Source of the DNA: Deltaproteobacteria bacterium
Lineage (GTDB): Bacteria > Desulfobacterota > Dissulfuribacteria > Dissulfuribacterales > QOAL01
DNA: 35,998 nt
Direction of reading: 5' to 3'
Assembly: GCA_027028245.1 (NCBI GenBank)
Contig: JALVJO010000095.1
Location: forward strand, 1 to 35,998
Shown here: positions 7,885-17,028 of the stretch, one piece after another
Numbering within the stretch: position 1 is the stretch's first letter
Layout of the letters: each line of letters opens with the position of its first letter
Made by a program: the position numbers and the translations under genes
The notes under the pieces: model-generated
Told to the model about the DNA's origin: nothing
The model's input: only the letters and a program-made list of their open reading frames with translations
Database searches by the model: none

Positions 7885-9501
7885 TTAAGGGTAAACGAGG
7901 CTGTGGCCCAGATATATTGGTGTGCGCCGATAGTTTATGCTGTCATTGTGGCACATCTTGCAGGTTGCATTCTTGTCTACGGTTCCAGGGCCAGGGCCGT
8001 AGAACTGGGTAATACCTCCGGTGCTCTGCATAACATTTGACATGTCCGGATCAGGACTGTCATCCCCACCTATGTACTTAAAATTGATCATGGGTACACT
8101 GTCATATGTGCCAGCACTGCTGACAAGTTCGCCATGTCTTGTCATGGCCGGGGTGGGAGAGCCGTGGACATTATGACAGGCAGTGCAGCTCATCGGGGAA
8201 TCAGGTGTGCCGTTCCAGTCGGAATCCCAGTCCGGACTGTTGCCGCAATAACCCCTGCCGCGCATGTGCCGGACGTGCTCGTTCTGTACATGCCCGTTAT
8301 TGTCTACATGGGTATCATTCCGGAAATTGGTCTGGAGTGGATACTGGAACATGATACCTGAGGCATCGGCATCTCCCAGGACTTTTGTTCTGTCGTGACA
8401 CTTGAAACAGAGTGCAAAATCATTTGTGGTCTCAAGGTCTTCAGAGGAGCTGCATCCTGTGCGAGGAATTTCCATGGCAGGTACCGTCCCTGAGCTGGTC
8501 TCTACGTCCATCAGGCGGTATCCGCTGTTGTAATTGTTTAGATATGCTCTGTAGGTCCTGGAAATACCGTCAATATGGTCACTTTTTACATCATGGCAAT
8601 TGTCACAGCCGATTTTGTGGCCATTGACATAATAGCCGTATCTAAGGTCCTTTTTAAATTCTACTTCGCATAAATAGCGGTTTTCCAGGGAACCGACCGG
8701 GATCCGGACAAGCTTCAGGTAACGGATAGGTATGAAGTTATCAAGTCTGTTGCTGTTCCAGCTCTCTGCCTTTCCGATTTCCCACGCAGGAGCAGAAAAG
8801 ATGACAGACTGGCCGAGGAGTATTCTTGTCCAGCTGGTTAGATCACTGCCACCGTAAACTTCCCACAACGTGGAGTCGTCCGATGACGTGTAAATCCTTA
8901 TGTGGGAAATGTCAGTTACTTCTCCCAGATCAAAAATCACATAGGAGCCGCTGCCGGTGTTCCCAGTGCCGGGATCGCCATCCAGCAGGTTTGAGGCACC
9001 GGGTATGTCGCTTTCCGCAATGGCAAAAGGACTTTGCCAGTCTCCGGTCATTGAGCGGCCGGAAATATTTGGAGCAATTGTATTGTCAATTACAGCGGGT
9101 TTGTCGTCATGACATCCTACACACCATTCTTCTTTTCCTGGCCTTAAAGAGGCACTGTCATCATCATATATGAGGGAGGACATTCGGCCCCAGTTGTACC
9201 TGGCACCAATGACAGGGTCATTTACTCCGTCAAAAGCGCCGTCCGGACTGTGGCACGGGTTGCAGTGAGCATAATTTACAGTTCGCCTGCCCGGCTTGCT
9301 GTCGTGGCATGTATAGCATTTGTCTCCAAGTTTCGGCCCCCAATCATAATTCAAATGGGTCTGGTGGGAGACACCTCCAGGCCGGCCTCCCATGGCCTGA
9401 TCAGTATCCATACGGCTAGGACCTCTGGCACCTGCCATGTTGAAGTGCCCGCATAACCCCAGAAAAAAAAAGGTTCCAAACAAAAAGGCGACCTTCTTCA
9501 T
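7885..9501 (-). CDS. Seven-haem periplasmic cytochrome c with inserted discoidin-like domain
   Basis: This is a 538-residue protein. Start at 9501 (MKKVAFLFGTFFFLG) gives a normal signal peptide and lies 10 nt after GGAGG. Seven CxxCH haem-binding motifs are present: residues 62-66, 80-84, 127-131, 299-303, 365-369, 439-443 and 514-518. Between the third and fourth haem sites, residues about 145-283 look like an F5/8 type C (discoidin) beta-sandwich, with NLLDGDPGT, YVIFDLGEVTDISHIRIYTS, WEVYGGSD and IRYLKLVRI. The haem part would carry electrons in the periplasm or at the outer surface. The discoidin-like part could bind carbohydrate or a surface. No other cytochrome or electron-transfer gene is adjacent, so the redox partner is unknown. 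Confidence 0.88.
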   Translation of the reverse strand: MKKVAFLFGTFFFLGLCGHFNMAGARGPSRMDTDQAMGGRPGGVSHQTHLNYDWGPKLGDKCYTCHDSKPGRRTVNYAHCNPCHSPDGAFDGVNDPVIGARYNWGRMSSLIYDDDSASLRPGKEEWCVGCHDDKPAVIDNTIAPNISGRSMTGDWQSPFAIAESDIPGASNLLDGDPGTGNTGSGSYVIFDLGEVTDISHIRIYTSSDDSTLWEVYGGSDLTSWTRILLGQSVIFSAPAWEIGKAESWNSNRLDNFIPIRYLKLVRIPVGSLENRYLCEVEFKKDLRYGYYVNGHKIGCDNCHDVKSDHIDGISRTYRAYLNNYNSGYRLMDVETSSGTVPAMEIPRTGCSSSEDLETTNDFALCFKCHDRTKVLGDADASGIMFQYPLQTNFRNDTHVDNNGHVQNEHVRHMRGRGYCGNSPDWDSDWNGTPDSPMSCTACHNVHGSPTPAMTRHGELVSSAGTYDSVPMINFKYIGGDDSPDPDMSNVMQSTGGITQFYGPGPGTVDKNATCKMCHNDSINYRRTPIYLGHSLVYP

Positions 9502-9631
9502 AAATGGCATTCCTCCTGGTAAAATCATTTATCTTTTTCTATAACTGCAATAACCGTTCCCTGGATGGGCAACACTTTTTCTCATTACTGCTTGGGAAAT
9601 CAGGGTAACAGGAACAAAGAAAGCTTTTCCA

Positions 9632-9665
9632 GGAAAAAGTTTTCTCATTATGGAAAAATTTTTCC
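9632..9665. promoter_or_regulatory. Tandem GGAAAA-TTTTTCC palindromes upstream of cytochrome gene
   Basis: GGAAAAATTTTTCC (9652-9665), within ATGGAAAAATTTTTCCGT, is preceded by a degenerate copy GGAAAAAGTTTTCT (9632-9645). Their centres are 20 bp apart. The arrangement closely matches that at 1576-1608. It lies 130-165 bp upstream of the cytochrome start and about 75-110 bp upstream of the divergent permease start, so it could serve either gene. The remainder of 9502-9739 shows no other feature. Confidence 0.4.
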
Positions 9666-9739
9666 GTAAACATGGTTGTGATTATGGGCTAAAAAATACC
9701 TGGCTGGTTTTTACACAGGTTGGCATCAGGAGATGAACA

Positions 9740-11044
9740 ATGAAAAGTTATGTCAAGGCCCCGGGAGAAAAACTGGGAGTCAAGGAACTGGTAGCCATGG
9801 GTGTAGGCGGCATGGTAGGCGGCGGAATATTTTCTGTTCTGGGTCTTTCTGTCAGCCTTTCCGGCCACGCCGCACCAATCGCATTTTCCCTTGGTGGAGT
9901 GATAGCATTTTTTACAGGGCTTTCATATGCAAAGCTTGGACTGAAGTACCGTTCGGACGGGGGAAGTTTCACCTACCTGGAATACGCCTTCAAGAACAGG
10001 AATATTGCAGGCCTCGGAGGCTGGCTTTTGATCATGGGGTATCTGGGGACAATGGCATTATACTCTTTTACCTTTGCTGTTTACGGAAGCGCCATGCTTG
10101 GGGCTGCACCTCGGCAGGCCCCGATTCATCATCTCCTGGAATCAGGGATACTTGCACTGTTCCTGGGAATAAACCTATACGGGGTCAAGGCAGCCGGTGA
10201 GACCGAGGACCTGATCGTCATGATCAAGGTGATAATACTGGGTCTTTTTGCCGTAGTGGGTCTCTTTTTTGTTGAGCCTTCTCATCTCCTTCCCGTTTTT
10301 GACAAGGGAGCAGCAGGTCTCTTGATGGGGGCAGCTCTGATCTTTGTTGCCTACGAGGGATTTGAACTGATACCAAACGCCGTAAAGGAGATGGAAGACC
10401 CTGAACGGGATCTTCCAAGATCCATCAAGATTTCCATCGTTATAACCACTTTGATTTACATTTTGGTGGCCCTGGTGGCAGTTGGCAACCTTACACCCCA
10501 GGAAATCGCCAAGTACAAGGAATACGCCCTGGCTGTGGCAGCCCAGCCCTTCCTGGGCCATGCAGGCTTTCTACTGATCGGCCTGGGTGCGCTTCTTTCC
10601 ACCGCTTCTGCCATAAATGCTACCATGTTCGGCACGGCCCGCCTTGCACAGGTAATGGCCATGGAAAAGGAACTGCCGGCGGTTTTCGGTCACAGGGAGC
10701 GTACAAGGGATATCCCCTGGGTCAGCCTCCTGGTAATCAGTTTTTTAACCCTTATTTTTGTAAACCTTGGAAACCTGGATATCATCTCATCATTTTCAAG
10801 CGCAACGTTCCTGATCATATTTGCAAGTATCAATCTTGCGGCATTGCGCCTGAGAAGGCAGATATCAATTTCGCTCCTGTATCCTTTGACAGGTTTTATT
10901 CTTTGCCTGGTATCCTGGGCTGTGCTCTTCGGATATCTATGGGAGAAAAAGCCTCATTGTCTCATTTCCATAGCAGTATCTTACGTGGTCATCTCAGTTG
11001 CAGAGTTCCTCTTCAGCAAAAGAAGAATACTTTTCAGAAAGTAA
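9740..11044 (+). CDS. APC-family amino acid permease
   Basis: This is a 434-residue polytopic inner-membrane transporter with about 12 hydrophobic segments. The ATG at 9740 follows GGAG in caggagatgaaca. The first helix carries the APC-superfamily signature GVGGMVGGGIFSVLGL (about residues 21-36), which forms the substrate-contacting unwound helix. FVAYEGFELIPNAVKEMEDPERDLPRS (here split: YEGFELIPNA then EDPERDLPRSI) is the typical helix 6 to loop segment of amino-acid/cation symporters. The likely job is uptake or exchange of an amino acid or amine; the substrate cannot be read from sequence. The gene stands alone and is divergent from the cytochrome gene. Confidence 0.88.
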   Translation: MKSYVKAPGEKLGVKELVAMGVGGMVGGGIFSVLGLSVSLSGHAAPIAFSLGGVIAFFTGLSYAKLGLKYRSDGGSFTYLEYAFKNRNIAGLGGWLLIMGYLGTMALYSFTFAVYGSAMLGAAPRQAPIHHLLESGILALFLGINLYGVKAAGETEDLIVMIKVIILGLFAVVGLFFVEPSHLLPVFDKGAAGLLMGAALIFVAYEGFELIPNAVKEMEDPERDLPRSIKISIVITTLIYILVALVAVGNLTPQEIAKYKEYALAVAAQPFLGHAGFLLIGLGALLSTASAINATMFGTARLAQVMAMEKELPAVFGHRERTRDIPWVSLLVISFLTLIFVNLGNLDIISSFSSATFLIIFASINLAALRLRRQISISLLYPLTGFILCLVSWAVLFGYLWEKKPHCLISIAVSYVVISVAEFLFSKRRILFRK

Positions 11045-11053
11045 TGATTGGCA

Positions 11054-11085
11054 GGATGCATACTTTTTCATCCGGTAGTTTTTTT
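11054..11085 (+). terminator. Possible terminator after APC permease
   Basis: A short stem GGATG...CATCC begins 10 bp after the permease stop and is followed, after five bases, by a run of seven T. The stem is weak (5 bp), so this is only a candidate intrinsic terminator. Confidence 0.35.
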
Positions 11086-11186
11086 AACCGCCAATCCTTT
11101 AGCACAGCAATAGTTTTTGGTCCTCTTGATTAAGAGGCTGGGTCTTATGGCTGCCTATTTTACACAAAAGGGCAGTAATCTGCGTA

Positions 11187-11867
11187 TCAGTCGGTCTTTT
11201 TGCCGTGTACCTGGTCCAGCCACTGGCGTAGCCTTTTGGCCCAGTCCTGAAAGATTTCCTTGGCATGACCCCATTTCCCTCCAATGGTTCCAGTGGAATA
11301 GGTGGAGCCTGTTCTGTGGTCCATGACTTGGGCGATGACCCTGCCGGTTTGGGAATCCAGGAATTCTGCCTCCATAGAAGCCTCTCCAACACTTATGGAT
11401 TCACCAGTGGTCAGGTTTGAAAGGGCGTTTACAGCAGCACCTAAGGGAAGAACTGCAGAGGCAGGTGCCAGCACCGGATTGCCTGCCTTCACACCTGTTA
11501 TGGCGATCCGGATTCTCAGCACGTCAGGACCCGGCTGGGTAACTACCGGGTAAGCATCCTGCAGGGCTTTTACCAAGGCCTTTTCAAAGTAATCGGCAAG
11601 CATCTTCAGCTCGTCAGGCTGAATCCCTACTTCCTTCGAGTCACCCTTGAAATAGAATACCACCTTGTCGATCATGACCTTGTCATACCTTGAAAAATCC
11701 ACTGAAGGGTCAATATAGCGTTTCAGGGCCTGATTATCTTGTCCTTGCTTCATTTTGGAATAATCACGAAGAAAACCTGTCCCTTCAATGTCCTTCTTTC
11801 CTGCACATCCGGTCACAAATAGAATTGCAACCAAGACAGCCGCTGAGATTGATAGTGTTTTTTTCAT
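11187..11867 (-). CDS. DUF3313-like outer-membrane lipoprotein
   Basis: This is a 226-residue protein with a lipoprotein signal: charged MKK, hydrophobic core, and lipobox VTGC with the lipidated Cys at position 21. The ATG at 11867 follows AGGAGG. The body, with GTGFLRDYSKMKQ near the N-terminus, YDKVMIDKVVFY, and the VLRIRIAITGVKAGNP segment, matches the layout of DUF3313 lipoproteins. It ends with a Trp-rich helix (FQDWAKRLRQWLDQ). The function of this family is not established. It is isolated: the permease upstream converges on it and a repeat-bearing gap lies behind it. Confidence 0.8.
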   Translation of the reverse strand: MKKTLSISAAVLVAILFVTGCAGKKDIEGTGFLRDYSKMKQGQDNQALKRYIDPSVDFSRYDKVMIDKVVFYFKGDSKEVGIQPDELKMLADYFEKALVKALQDAYPVVTQPGPDVLRIRIAITGVKAGNPVLAPASAVLPLGAAVNALSNLTTGESISVGEASMEAEFLDSQTGRVIAQVMDHRTGSTYSTGTIGGKWGHAKEIFQDWAKRLRQWLDQVHGKKTD

Positions 11868-12237
11868 TAGCCTTCCTCCTATTTAGGAATTTTCTACTGT
11901 TCTTTTAATATTTCTGCAGCCAGTGTGACTTAAGCAACTCGGAAGCGTTACCATTATTCTTGAAATTCTACTCCCAAACAATTAGGATGACAAAACTGTT
12001 GGAGAAATTCGGGTATTTCAACTTGGCAGATAAGTCGTTTTTTTGTCTCCATATAGGTCGACACAAGTAGTAATTTATGTCGCCTATGGGGAAATGAACA
12101 AGCTGTTGATAAACTGTCCATCCTCGAACTCCTGAACAATTCTTCCATTATATTAGAGGAAGCTCAAGGGTAGAAACACTAAGGAAAATATATTCATTCA
12201 GTCTTTGCTCCACTATGGCAAGAGAAATTTATCCTAA
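11868..12237. other. Non-coding gap upstream of the lipoprotein gene
   Basis: This AT-rich stretch should contain the promoter for the lipoprotein gene. Short open frames exist on both strands (for example plus-strand MTKLLEKFGYFNLADKSFF, ended soon by a stop), but none has a ribosome-binding site and a recognisable product. It may hold decayed coding DNA. Nothing firm is seen. Confidence 0.35.
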
Positions 12238-12375
12238 ATTATGCACTTCATATGCCGAACAAAATGATTGCATCAATAATTTCAATAGCTTATCGTTAAT
12301 CTAATGCTAAGAAACATACACCTGAATGGTGAGAGGTTCAAACAGCAAAAACCTTCGGCATTTAAAGTGCATAAT
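12238..12375. repeat. Inverted-repeat pair with TTCGGCAT-type arms
   Basis: The right arm (12354-12375) reads TTCGGCATTTAAAGTGCATA plus AT. The left arm (12238-12259) is its reverse complement at 20 of 22 positions. The arms enclose about 94 bp of AT-rich DNA. A near-identical arm sequence occurs at 35041-35066, with a shorter inverted partner at 34670-34681. It is therefore part of the dispersed repeat family described below. Confidence 0.6.
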
Positions 12376-12405
12376 CCGGGTTTATGCTCGGCAGGCTGGC
12401 TGGAA

Positions 12406-12621
12406 GCATTCCCAGTTAGTCCCCATTTGTCCCACTGGCAGGGGAGGGGTGTTTCTTGAAAGGTTTCACCACAAGGAAGCCAACTTCAGCCGCAGTCAAG
12501 CTGCTGAGATTGGAGATGTCTTTATTCGAGAAGGATTTGAAATCTGCACAGCGGCTTGGTGAACCTTGAAAGAAATGCACCGATCCCTGCCGTTCCTCGT
12601 CCGGAGACAAACTGGGAATGC
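12406..12621. repeat. Dispersed palindromic repeat, copy 1 (MITE-like)
   Basis: The stretch begins GCATTCCCAGTTAGTC and ends with the near-complementary GACAAACTGGGAATGC, forming terminal inverted repeats with one mismatch in 16. It is flanked by the near-perfect direct repeat GGCTGGCTGGA / GGCCGGCTGGA. Internally, 12461-12580 (from AGGTTTCACCACAAGG to AAAGAAATGCACC) is strongly similar to 35070-35190, with many changes that would alter a protein. An imperfect internal hairpin pairs the GGTTTCACCA side with GGCTTGGTGAACC. The short open frames here look accidental. It lies about 190 bp upstream of pyk. Confidence 0.65.
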
Positions 12622-12809
12622 CCGGCCGGCTGGAGGAATATCCGGAAGTCGGCTGCACGATACCTCTTTAGACAGTCGTCCTCACGCCCCATAAATTCGG
12701 ATGTTTTCCATTGAACTATCTGGTTCCAGTCTTTTTTCAAGACCAGAATTGTAAGGTGCCACCCGGGCAGAGGGACGTTTTTTTATGACATTTCAGACAT
12801 GGGAAAGAT

Positions 12810-14249
12810 ATGAACCAACTACCTGAACACAAGACCAAGATTGTATGCACCATAGGGCCTGCCTCAAGTTCTATAGAAGTACTTAATGATATGATTCGCG
12901 CCGGGATGAATGTTGCAAGGCTTAATTTTTCCCATGGAGAGTTCCGGGATCACGCCCGGACCATCCGCCTTATAAGACAGTCGTCAGAAAAGGTGGGGCG
13001 GCGTGTTGTTATCATGGCAGATCTTCCGGGTCCAAAGATGCGGATAGGAAACTTCGTGGAAGAACCCGTCATGCTCAGAAGAGGCGACAGGTTTGTGCTG
13101 ACCACAAGGCAGATTCCAGGTACCAGGAATGAAGTTTCCATATCCATGGAAGAACTTCCGGATGCTGTTAAAAAAGGCGATATGCTTTATTTGAACGACG
13201 GCCTCGTGCAGCTTCGGGTAGAAGAGGTTGACGGGCAGGATATCATCTGCACGGTGGTGGCAGGCGGCGAGCTGAGGTCGAGAAAGGGTCTCAATGTTCC
13301 AGGGATCAAGCTGGCCAGCAGCGCCTTTACTCCCAGGGATCACGAATGTATGAAGTTTGCCCTGGAAAACGGTGTAGAGGCGGTAAGCCAGTCTTTCGTG
13401 GGTACAGCACAGGATATCCGGGATGTCAGAAAGGCTGCCAGGGAGCTTGGATTCAATCCGTTTATAATAGCCAAGATAGAAAGGTCCAGCATAGTGGATG
13501 AAATAGATGCAATCATGGATGAGGCAGACGGCATCATGGTTGCCAGGGGTGATTTGGGTGTTGAAATTCCCATAGAGAAGATCGCCATTGCACAGAAATT
13601 TATCGTCAAAAGAGCAAATGTTCGGGGAAAACCCGTGATAACGGCTACGCAGATGCTCGAGTCCATGACGCACAGCAGAAGACCCACCAGGGCAGAGGCA
13701 ACAGACGTGGCAAATGCCATACTCGACGGTACAGATGCAGTCATGCTTTCGGAAGAATCGGCCATGGGAGACTATCCTGTGGAATCGGTGGAAATGCTGG
13801 CGAGGATTGCTGCAGCCACTGAGCCGTACATGGAAAGGGCCCATTTTCGCAGGCAGATAGAGGCATCTTCCCAGAAGCCAGGGGGTGAGCCGGTGAACCT
13901 CATCGCCCTGAGCGTGGACAATATCGTCGACAGGATGAACACTGCGGCTGTCTTCTGCCCTACGGATTCCGGGACAACAGCAAGGAATGTCACGAGGTTC
14001 AGGCTTCCATGCTGGATCCTTGCTCCCACCACCAGCCTCAAGACATGCAGGGAACTCCTTTTTTCCTATGGAGTACATCCCATTTACAGGGAGGACAAGC
14101 CTCTCAACTGGGGAAGAGCAGTCAGGGAGTATGTCAGGCAGTTCGGCATCAAGGGTGAAAATGTCATAGTAACAGAAGGTCCTTCCAGGAAGCATCCGGA
14201 CATGGATCACAGGCTGGAGCTCATGAACCTTGGAAAGAAAGGATCCTGA
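12810..14249 (+). CDS. pyk: Pyruvate kinase
   Basis: This is a 479-residue protein of normal length for bacterial pyruvate kinase, which converts phosphoenolpyruvate and ADP to pyruvate and ATP at the end of glycolysis. Start MNQLPEHKTKIVCTIGPAS is typical, preceded by a modest GGGAAAG site. Signatures include NVARLNFSHG, ADLPGPKMRIG, the active-site strand FIIAKIERSS with the catalytic Lys at about 222, VARGDLGVEIP (metal site), ITATQMLESM and RPTRAEATDVANAILDGTDAVMLS. The C-terminal regulatory domain is present (about residues 355-475). The phosphorylase gene begins about 75 bp downstream on the same strand, so the two probably form a carbon-metabolism operon. Confidence 0.97.
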   Translation: MNQLPEHKTKIVCTIGPASSSIEVLNDMIRAGMNVARLNFSHGEFRDHARTIRLIRQSSEKVGRRVVIMADLPGPKMRIGNFVEEPVMLRRGDRFVLTTRQIPGTRNEVSISMEELPDAVKKGDMLYLNDGLVQLRVEEVDGQDIICTVVAGGELRSRKGLNVPGIKLASSAFTPRDHECMKFALENGVEAVSQSFVGTAQDIRDVRKAARELGFNPFIIAKIERSSIVDEIDAIMDEADGIMVARGDLGVEIPIEKIAIAQKFIVKRANVRGKPVITATQMLESMTHSRRPTRAEATDVANAILDGTDAVMLSEESAMGDYPVESVEMLARIAAATEPYMERAHFRRQIEASSQKPGGEPVNLIALSVDNIVDRMNTAAVFCPTDSGTTARNVTRFRLPCWILAPTTSLKTCRELLFSYGVHPIYREDKPLNWGRAVREYVRQFGIKGENVIVTEGPSRKHPDMDHRLELMNLGKKGS

Positions 14250-14323
14250 TTTTAAGCCTGAATTAAAAACGACAAGAAATGCCGCAGCCCTCTGGGACTC
14301 GGCGGATCACAGGAGTAGATGAA

Positions 14324-16843
14324 ATGAGCAGCACCAGGACAGGAAGCAAGGAAAAGAATTTTGACCAGAAGACCATCAATGAACTGAAAAGGGCCTTTGC
14401 ATACAACCTTTTCTACAACCAGGGAAAGCCCCTGGAGGCGGCCACCATGAACGACTACTACATGGCGGTGGCACACACTGTACGGGACCGTATGCAGCAT
14501 CTTTTTATCAATTCTGTGGAAAATATCCTGGCTGAGCCGTCTCGAATAGTGTGCTATCTGTCTGCAGAATTTCTGCTGGGCCCGCACCTTGCAAACAATC
14601 TCATCAATCTTGGCATTTACGACGAGGTGGCAAAGGCCCTGGAAGAGACGGGCCTCGACATTTCAGAAATCATAGAACACGAAGTGGAACCCGGTCTTGG
14701 AAACGGCGGCCTGGGACGCCTCGCGGCCTGTTATCTTGATTCTATGTCCACCCTCAAGATACCTGCCATTGGTTACGGCATCCGGTATGAACACGGGATG
14801 TTTCACCAGGTGATAGAAAACGGCTGGCAGAAGGAGCTCAGCGACATGTGGCTGCATTACGGAAACCCCTGGGAGATAAAGAAACCCGAGGTGTGTTTCG
14901 GGATAGGTTTTGGCGGTCACACGGAAAGCTACGCGGATGAAAACGGCAACTACCGCATGCGCTGGGTACCTGCGAAGATGGTAAATGCCGTGGCCTATGA
15001 TACTCCCATTCCAGGTTACAAGGTGCCCAATGTGAACATACTCCGCCTCTGGAGTTCAGAAGCGGTTGAATCCTTTGACTTCGAGGAATTCAATGTTGGT
15101 GATTACTTTGGTGCCATTGAGGAAAAGGTAAAGGCTGAAAACATTTCAAAGGTACTGTATCCCAATGACGAACAGTGCCAGGGCAAGGAGCTTCGTCTGC
15201 AGCAGCAGTTTTTCTTCGTGTCTGCCTCTCTCCAGGACATGATCAGGATACACCTTAAGAAACACGGTACCCTGTCCAATTTTCACCAGGGTTTTACTGT
15301 CCAGCTGAACGATACCCACCCGGCTGTAGCAGTGCCCGAGCTCATGCGGCTGCTTATGGATAAACACGGCATGGGCTGGGACGAGGCATGGGAAATAACC
15401 ACAAAGACCATGGCATATACAAACCATACCCTGCTGCCCGAGGCCATGGAGAAATGGCCCATGGGGCTTTTTTCCTACCTGCTCCCCAGGCATCTGGAGA
15501 TCATCTTTGAGATAAACCGCCGGTTCCTGGACGAGGTTAGGGAAAGATATCCAGGGGATGACGCCCGTCTTTCACGAATGTCAATAATCGATGAATCAGG
15601 CGCAAAGTTCGTGCGCATGGCAAACCTGGCATGCGTGGGCAGCCATGCCATCAACGGGGTTGCAGCCATACATACTGAACTTTTGAAAAAATATACTCTC
15701 AGGGATTTTGATCAATACTGGCCGGGAAAGATCACCAACAAGACCAACGGGGTTACTCCCAGGCGCTGGATGGTCGTGGCCAACCCCAGGCTCAGTGGCC
15801 TAATCACCGAGGCGATAGGAGAAAAGTGGATAACGGATCTTTATCAGTTGAAGAAACTGGAAAAATTCGTGGATGATTCCTCCTTCAGGGACCAATGGCA
15901 GAAGATCCAGGAGGCCAACAAGAAGGATGTGGCAGATATTGCTGCAGCCCGGTTCGGAATAAAGGTAGATCCGGCCTCCTTGTTCGATGTGCAGGTGAAG
16001 CGCATACATGAGTACAAGCGTCAGCACCTCAACGTCCTTCATATAGTAACCCTTTATAACCGGATAAAAAACAACCCCTCCATGGATATTGCACCAAGGT
16101 CATTCGTGTTCGGGGGAAAGGCAGCACCTGGCTATTTCATGGCAAAGCTCATAATAAAGCTGATAAATTCAGTGGGGGATGTGGTAAACCACGATCCAGA
16201 TGTGGCCGACAGGATCAAGGTCTTTTTTATAGAAAATTACAATGTAAAGACAGGCCACAGGGTCTATCCCATGGCGGATCTTTCAGAACAGATCTCCCTT
16301 GCAGGCAAGGAGGCCTCAGGCACCGGCAACATGAAGTTCTCAATGAATGGGGCCCTTACAATCGGTACCCTGGACGGTGCCAACGTGGAAATCCGCCAGG
16401 AGGTAGGGCCTGAAAACTTCTTCCTCTTCGGGCTTACGGTGGATGAAGTCATGAACCTCAAGGCCTCCGGTTACAATCCCATGGAATATTACGAGCAGGA
16501 TGACGAGCTTAAGCAGGCGGTGGATCTTATCAGTTCAGGCCATTTCTCAGGAGGTGACAGGGAACTTTTCAAGCCCCTGGTGGATTCCCTGCTTTTTCAC
16601 GACGAGTACATGCTCTTTGCCGATTACAGGTCTTACATCGACTGCCAGGACCAGGTAGGAAGGGCGTTCAATGACCAGGATCAATGGATCAGAAAATCCA
16701 TCCTGAACGTGGCAAGAATAGGAAAATTTTCATCCGACAGGTCCATAAGTGAATACTGCAGGGACATCTGGAACGTGAAGCCCTTTCCAGTGAAAATGAA
16801 GTGGAAGAAAATACCGGAAACAGGGATCGTGTTCAGGAAGTAA
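14324..16843 (+). CDS. glgP: Glycogen/starch/alpha-glucan phosphorylase
   Basis: This is an 839-residue enzyme of the usual family length. It releases glucose 1-phosphate from alpha-1,4-glucans using pyridoxal phosphate and inorganic phosphate. The start at 14324 (MSSTRTGSKEKNFDQKT) has AGGAG 8 nt upstream; an in-frame ATG at 14279 lacks a site. Family blocks visible are NDYYMAVAHTVRDRM, EPGLGNGGLGRLAACYLDSM, NDTHPAVAVPELMRLLMD, KITNKTNGVTPRRW, RIHEYKRQHLN and EASGTGNMKFSMNGALTIGT; in the last, the PLP-binding Lys is at about 671. It could equally be named malP, because substrate preference is not readable from sequence. With pyk upstream, it suggests mobilisation of stored polysaccharide into glycolysis. 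Confidence 0.95.
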   Translation: MSSTRTGSKEKNFDQKTINELKRAFAYNLFYNQGKPLEAATMNDYYMAVAHTVRDRMQHLFINSVENILAEPSRIVCYLSAEFLLGPHLANNLINLGIYDEVAKALEETGLDISEIIEHEVEPGLGNGGLGRLAACYLDSMSTLKIPAIGYGIRYEHGMFHQVIENGWQKELSDMWLHYGNPWEIKKPEVCFGIGFGGHTESYADENGNYRMRWVPAKMVNAVAYDTPIPGYKVPNVNILRLWSSEAVESFDFEEFNVGDYFGAIEEKVKAENISKVLYPNDEQCQGKELRLQQQFFFVSASLQDMIRIHLKKHGTLSNFHQGFTVQLNDTHPAVAVPELMRLLMDKHGMGWDEAWEITTKTMAYTNHTLLPEAMEKWPMGLFSYLLPRHLEIIFEINRRFLDEVRERYPGDDARLSRMSIIDESGAKFVRMANLACVGSHAINGVAAIHTELLKKYTLRDFDQYWPGKITNKTNGVTPRRWMVVANPRLSGLITEAIGEKWITDLYQLKKLEKFVDDSSFRDQWQKIQEANKKDVADIAAARFGIKVDPASLFDVQVKRIHEYKRQHLNVLHIVTLYNRIKNNPSMDIAPRSFVFGGKAAPGYFMAKLIIKLINSVGDVVNHDPDVADRIKVFFIENYNVKTGHRVYPMADLSEQISLAGKEASGTGNMKFSMNGALTIGTLDGANVEIRQEVGPENFFLFGLTVDEVMNLKASGYNPMEYYEQDDELKQAVDLISSGHFSGGDRELFKPLVDSLLFHDEYMLFADYRSYIDCQDQVGRAFNDQDQWIRKSILNVARIGKFSSDRSISEYCRDIWNVKPFPVKMKWKKIPETGIVFRK

Positions 16844-16877
16844 GTAGTTAAGGAAGGTCCAGTAGGATTTTGATTTG

Positions 16878-16900
16878 AGCCTGTCCAGAAAGGACAGGCT
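16878..16900 (+). terminator. Hairpin after glucan phosphorylase gene
   Basis: AGCCTGTCC and GGACAGGCT form a perfect 9-bp stem around the loop AGAAA, starting 35 bp after the stop codon. The T tract is poor (ttcctgcc), so termination strength is uncertain. Confidence 0.5.
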
Positions 16901-17028
16901 TTCCTGCCAAGGGTCTTTTACAATTGAGCCGTTTTCGGTCGTGAAAAGTGAGCCACTTTCACTCATACCCTGTCTTTACTTATTGCCTTTTTACCCTGGA
17001 GTTAAAAAATTGGGACAATTTCAAAAAA

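Noticed and set aside
12326-12658. Short open frames on both strands that recur at 34736-35228
   Set aside because: They lie in the dispersed repeat. Differences between copies alter many residues and follow pairing rather than coding, so the frames look accidental.
12984-14210. Long minus-strand open frame of about 400 codons
   Set aside because: It is entirely antisense to pyruvate kinase, whose motifs are complete; the antisense product has no recognisable features.
16915-16970. Possible insertion-sequence end (GAGCCGTTTTCGGTCGTG and GTGAGCCACTTTC)
   Set aside because: It recalls terminal sequences of some IS families, but no matching second end or transposase fragment was found.
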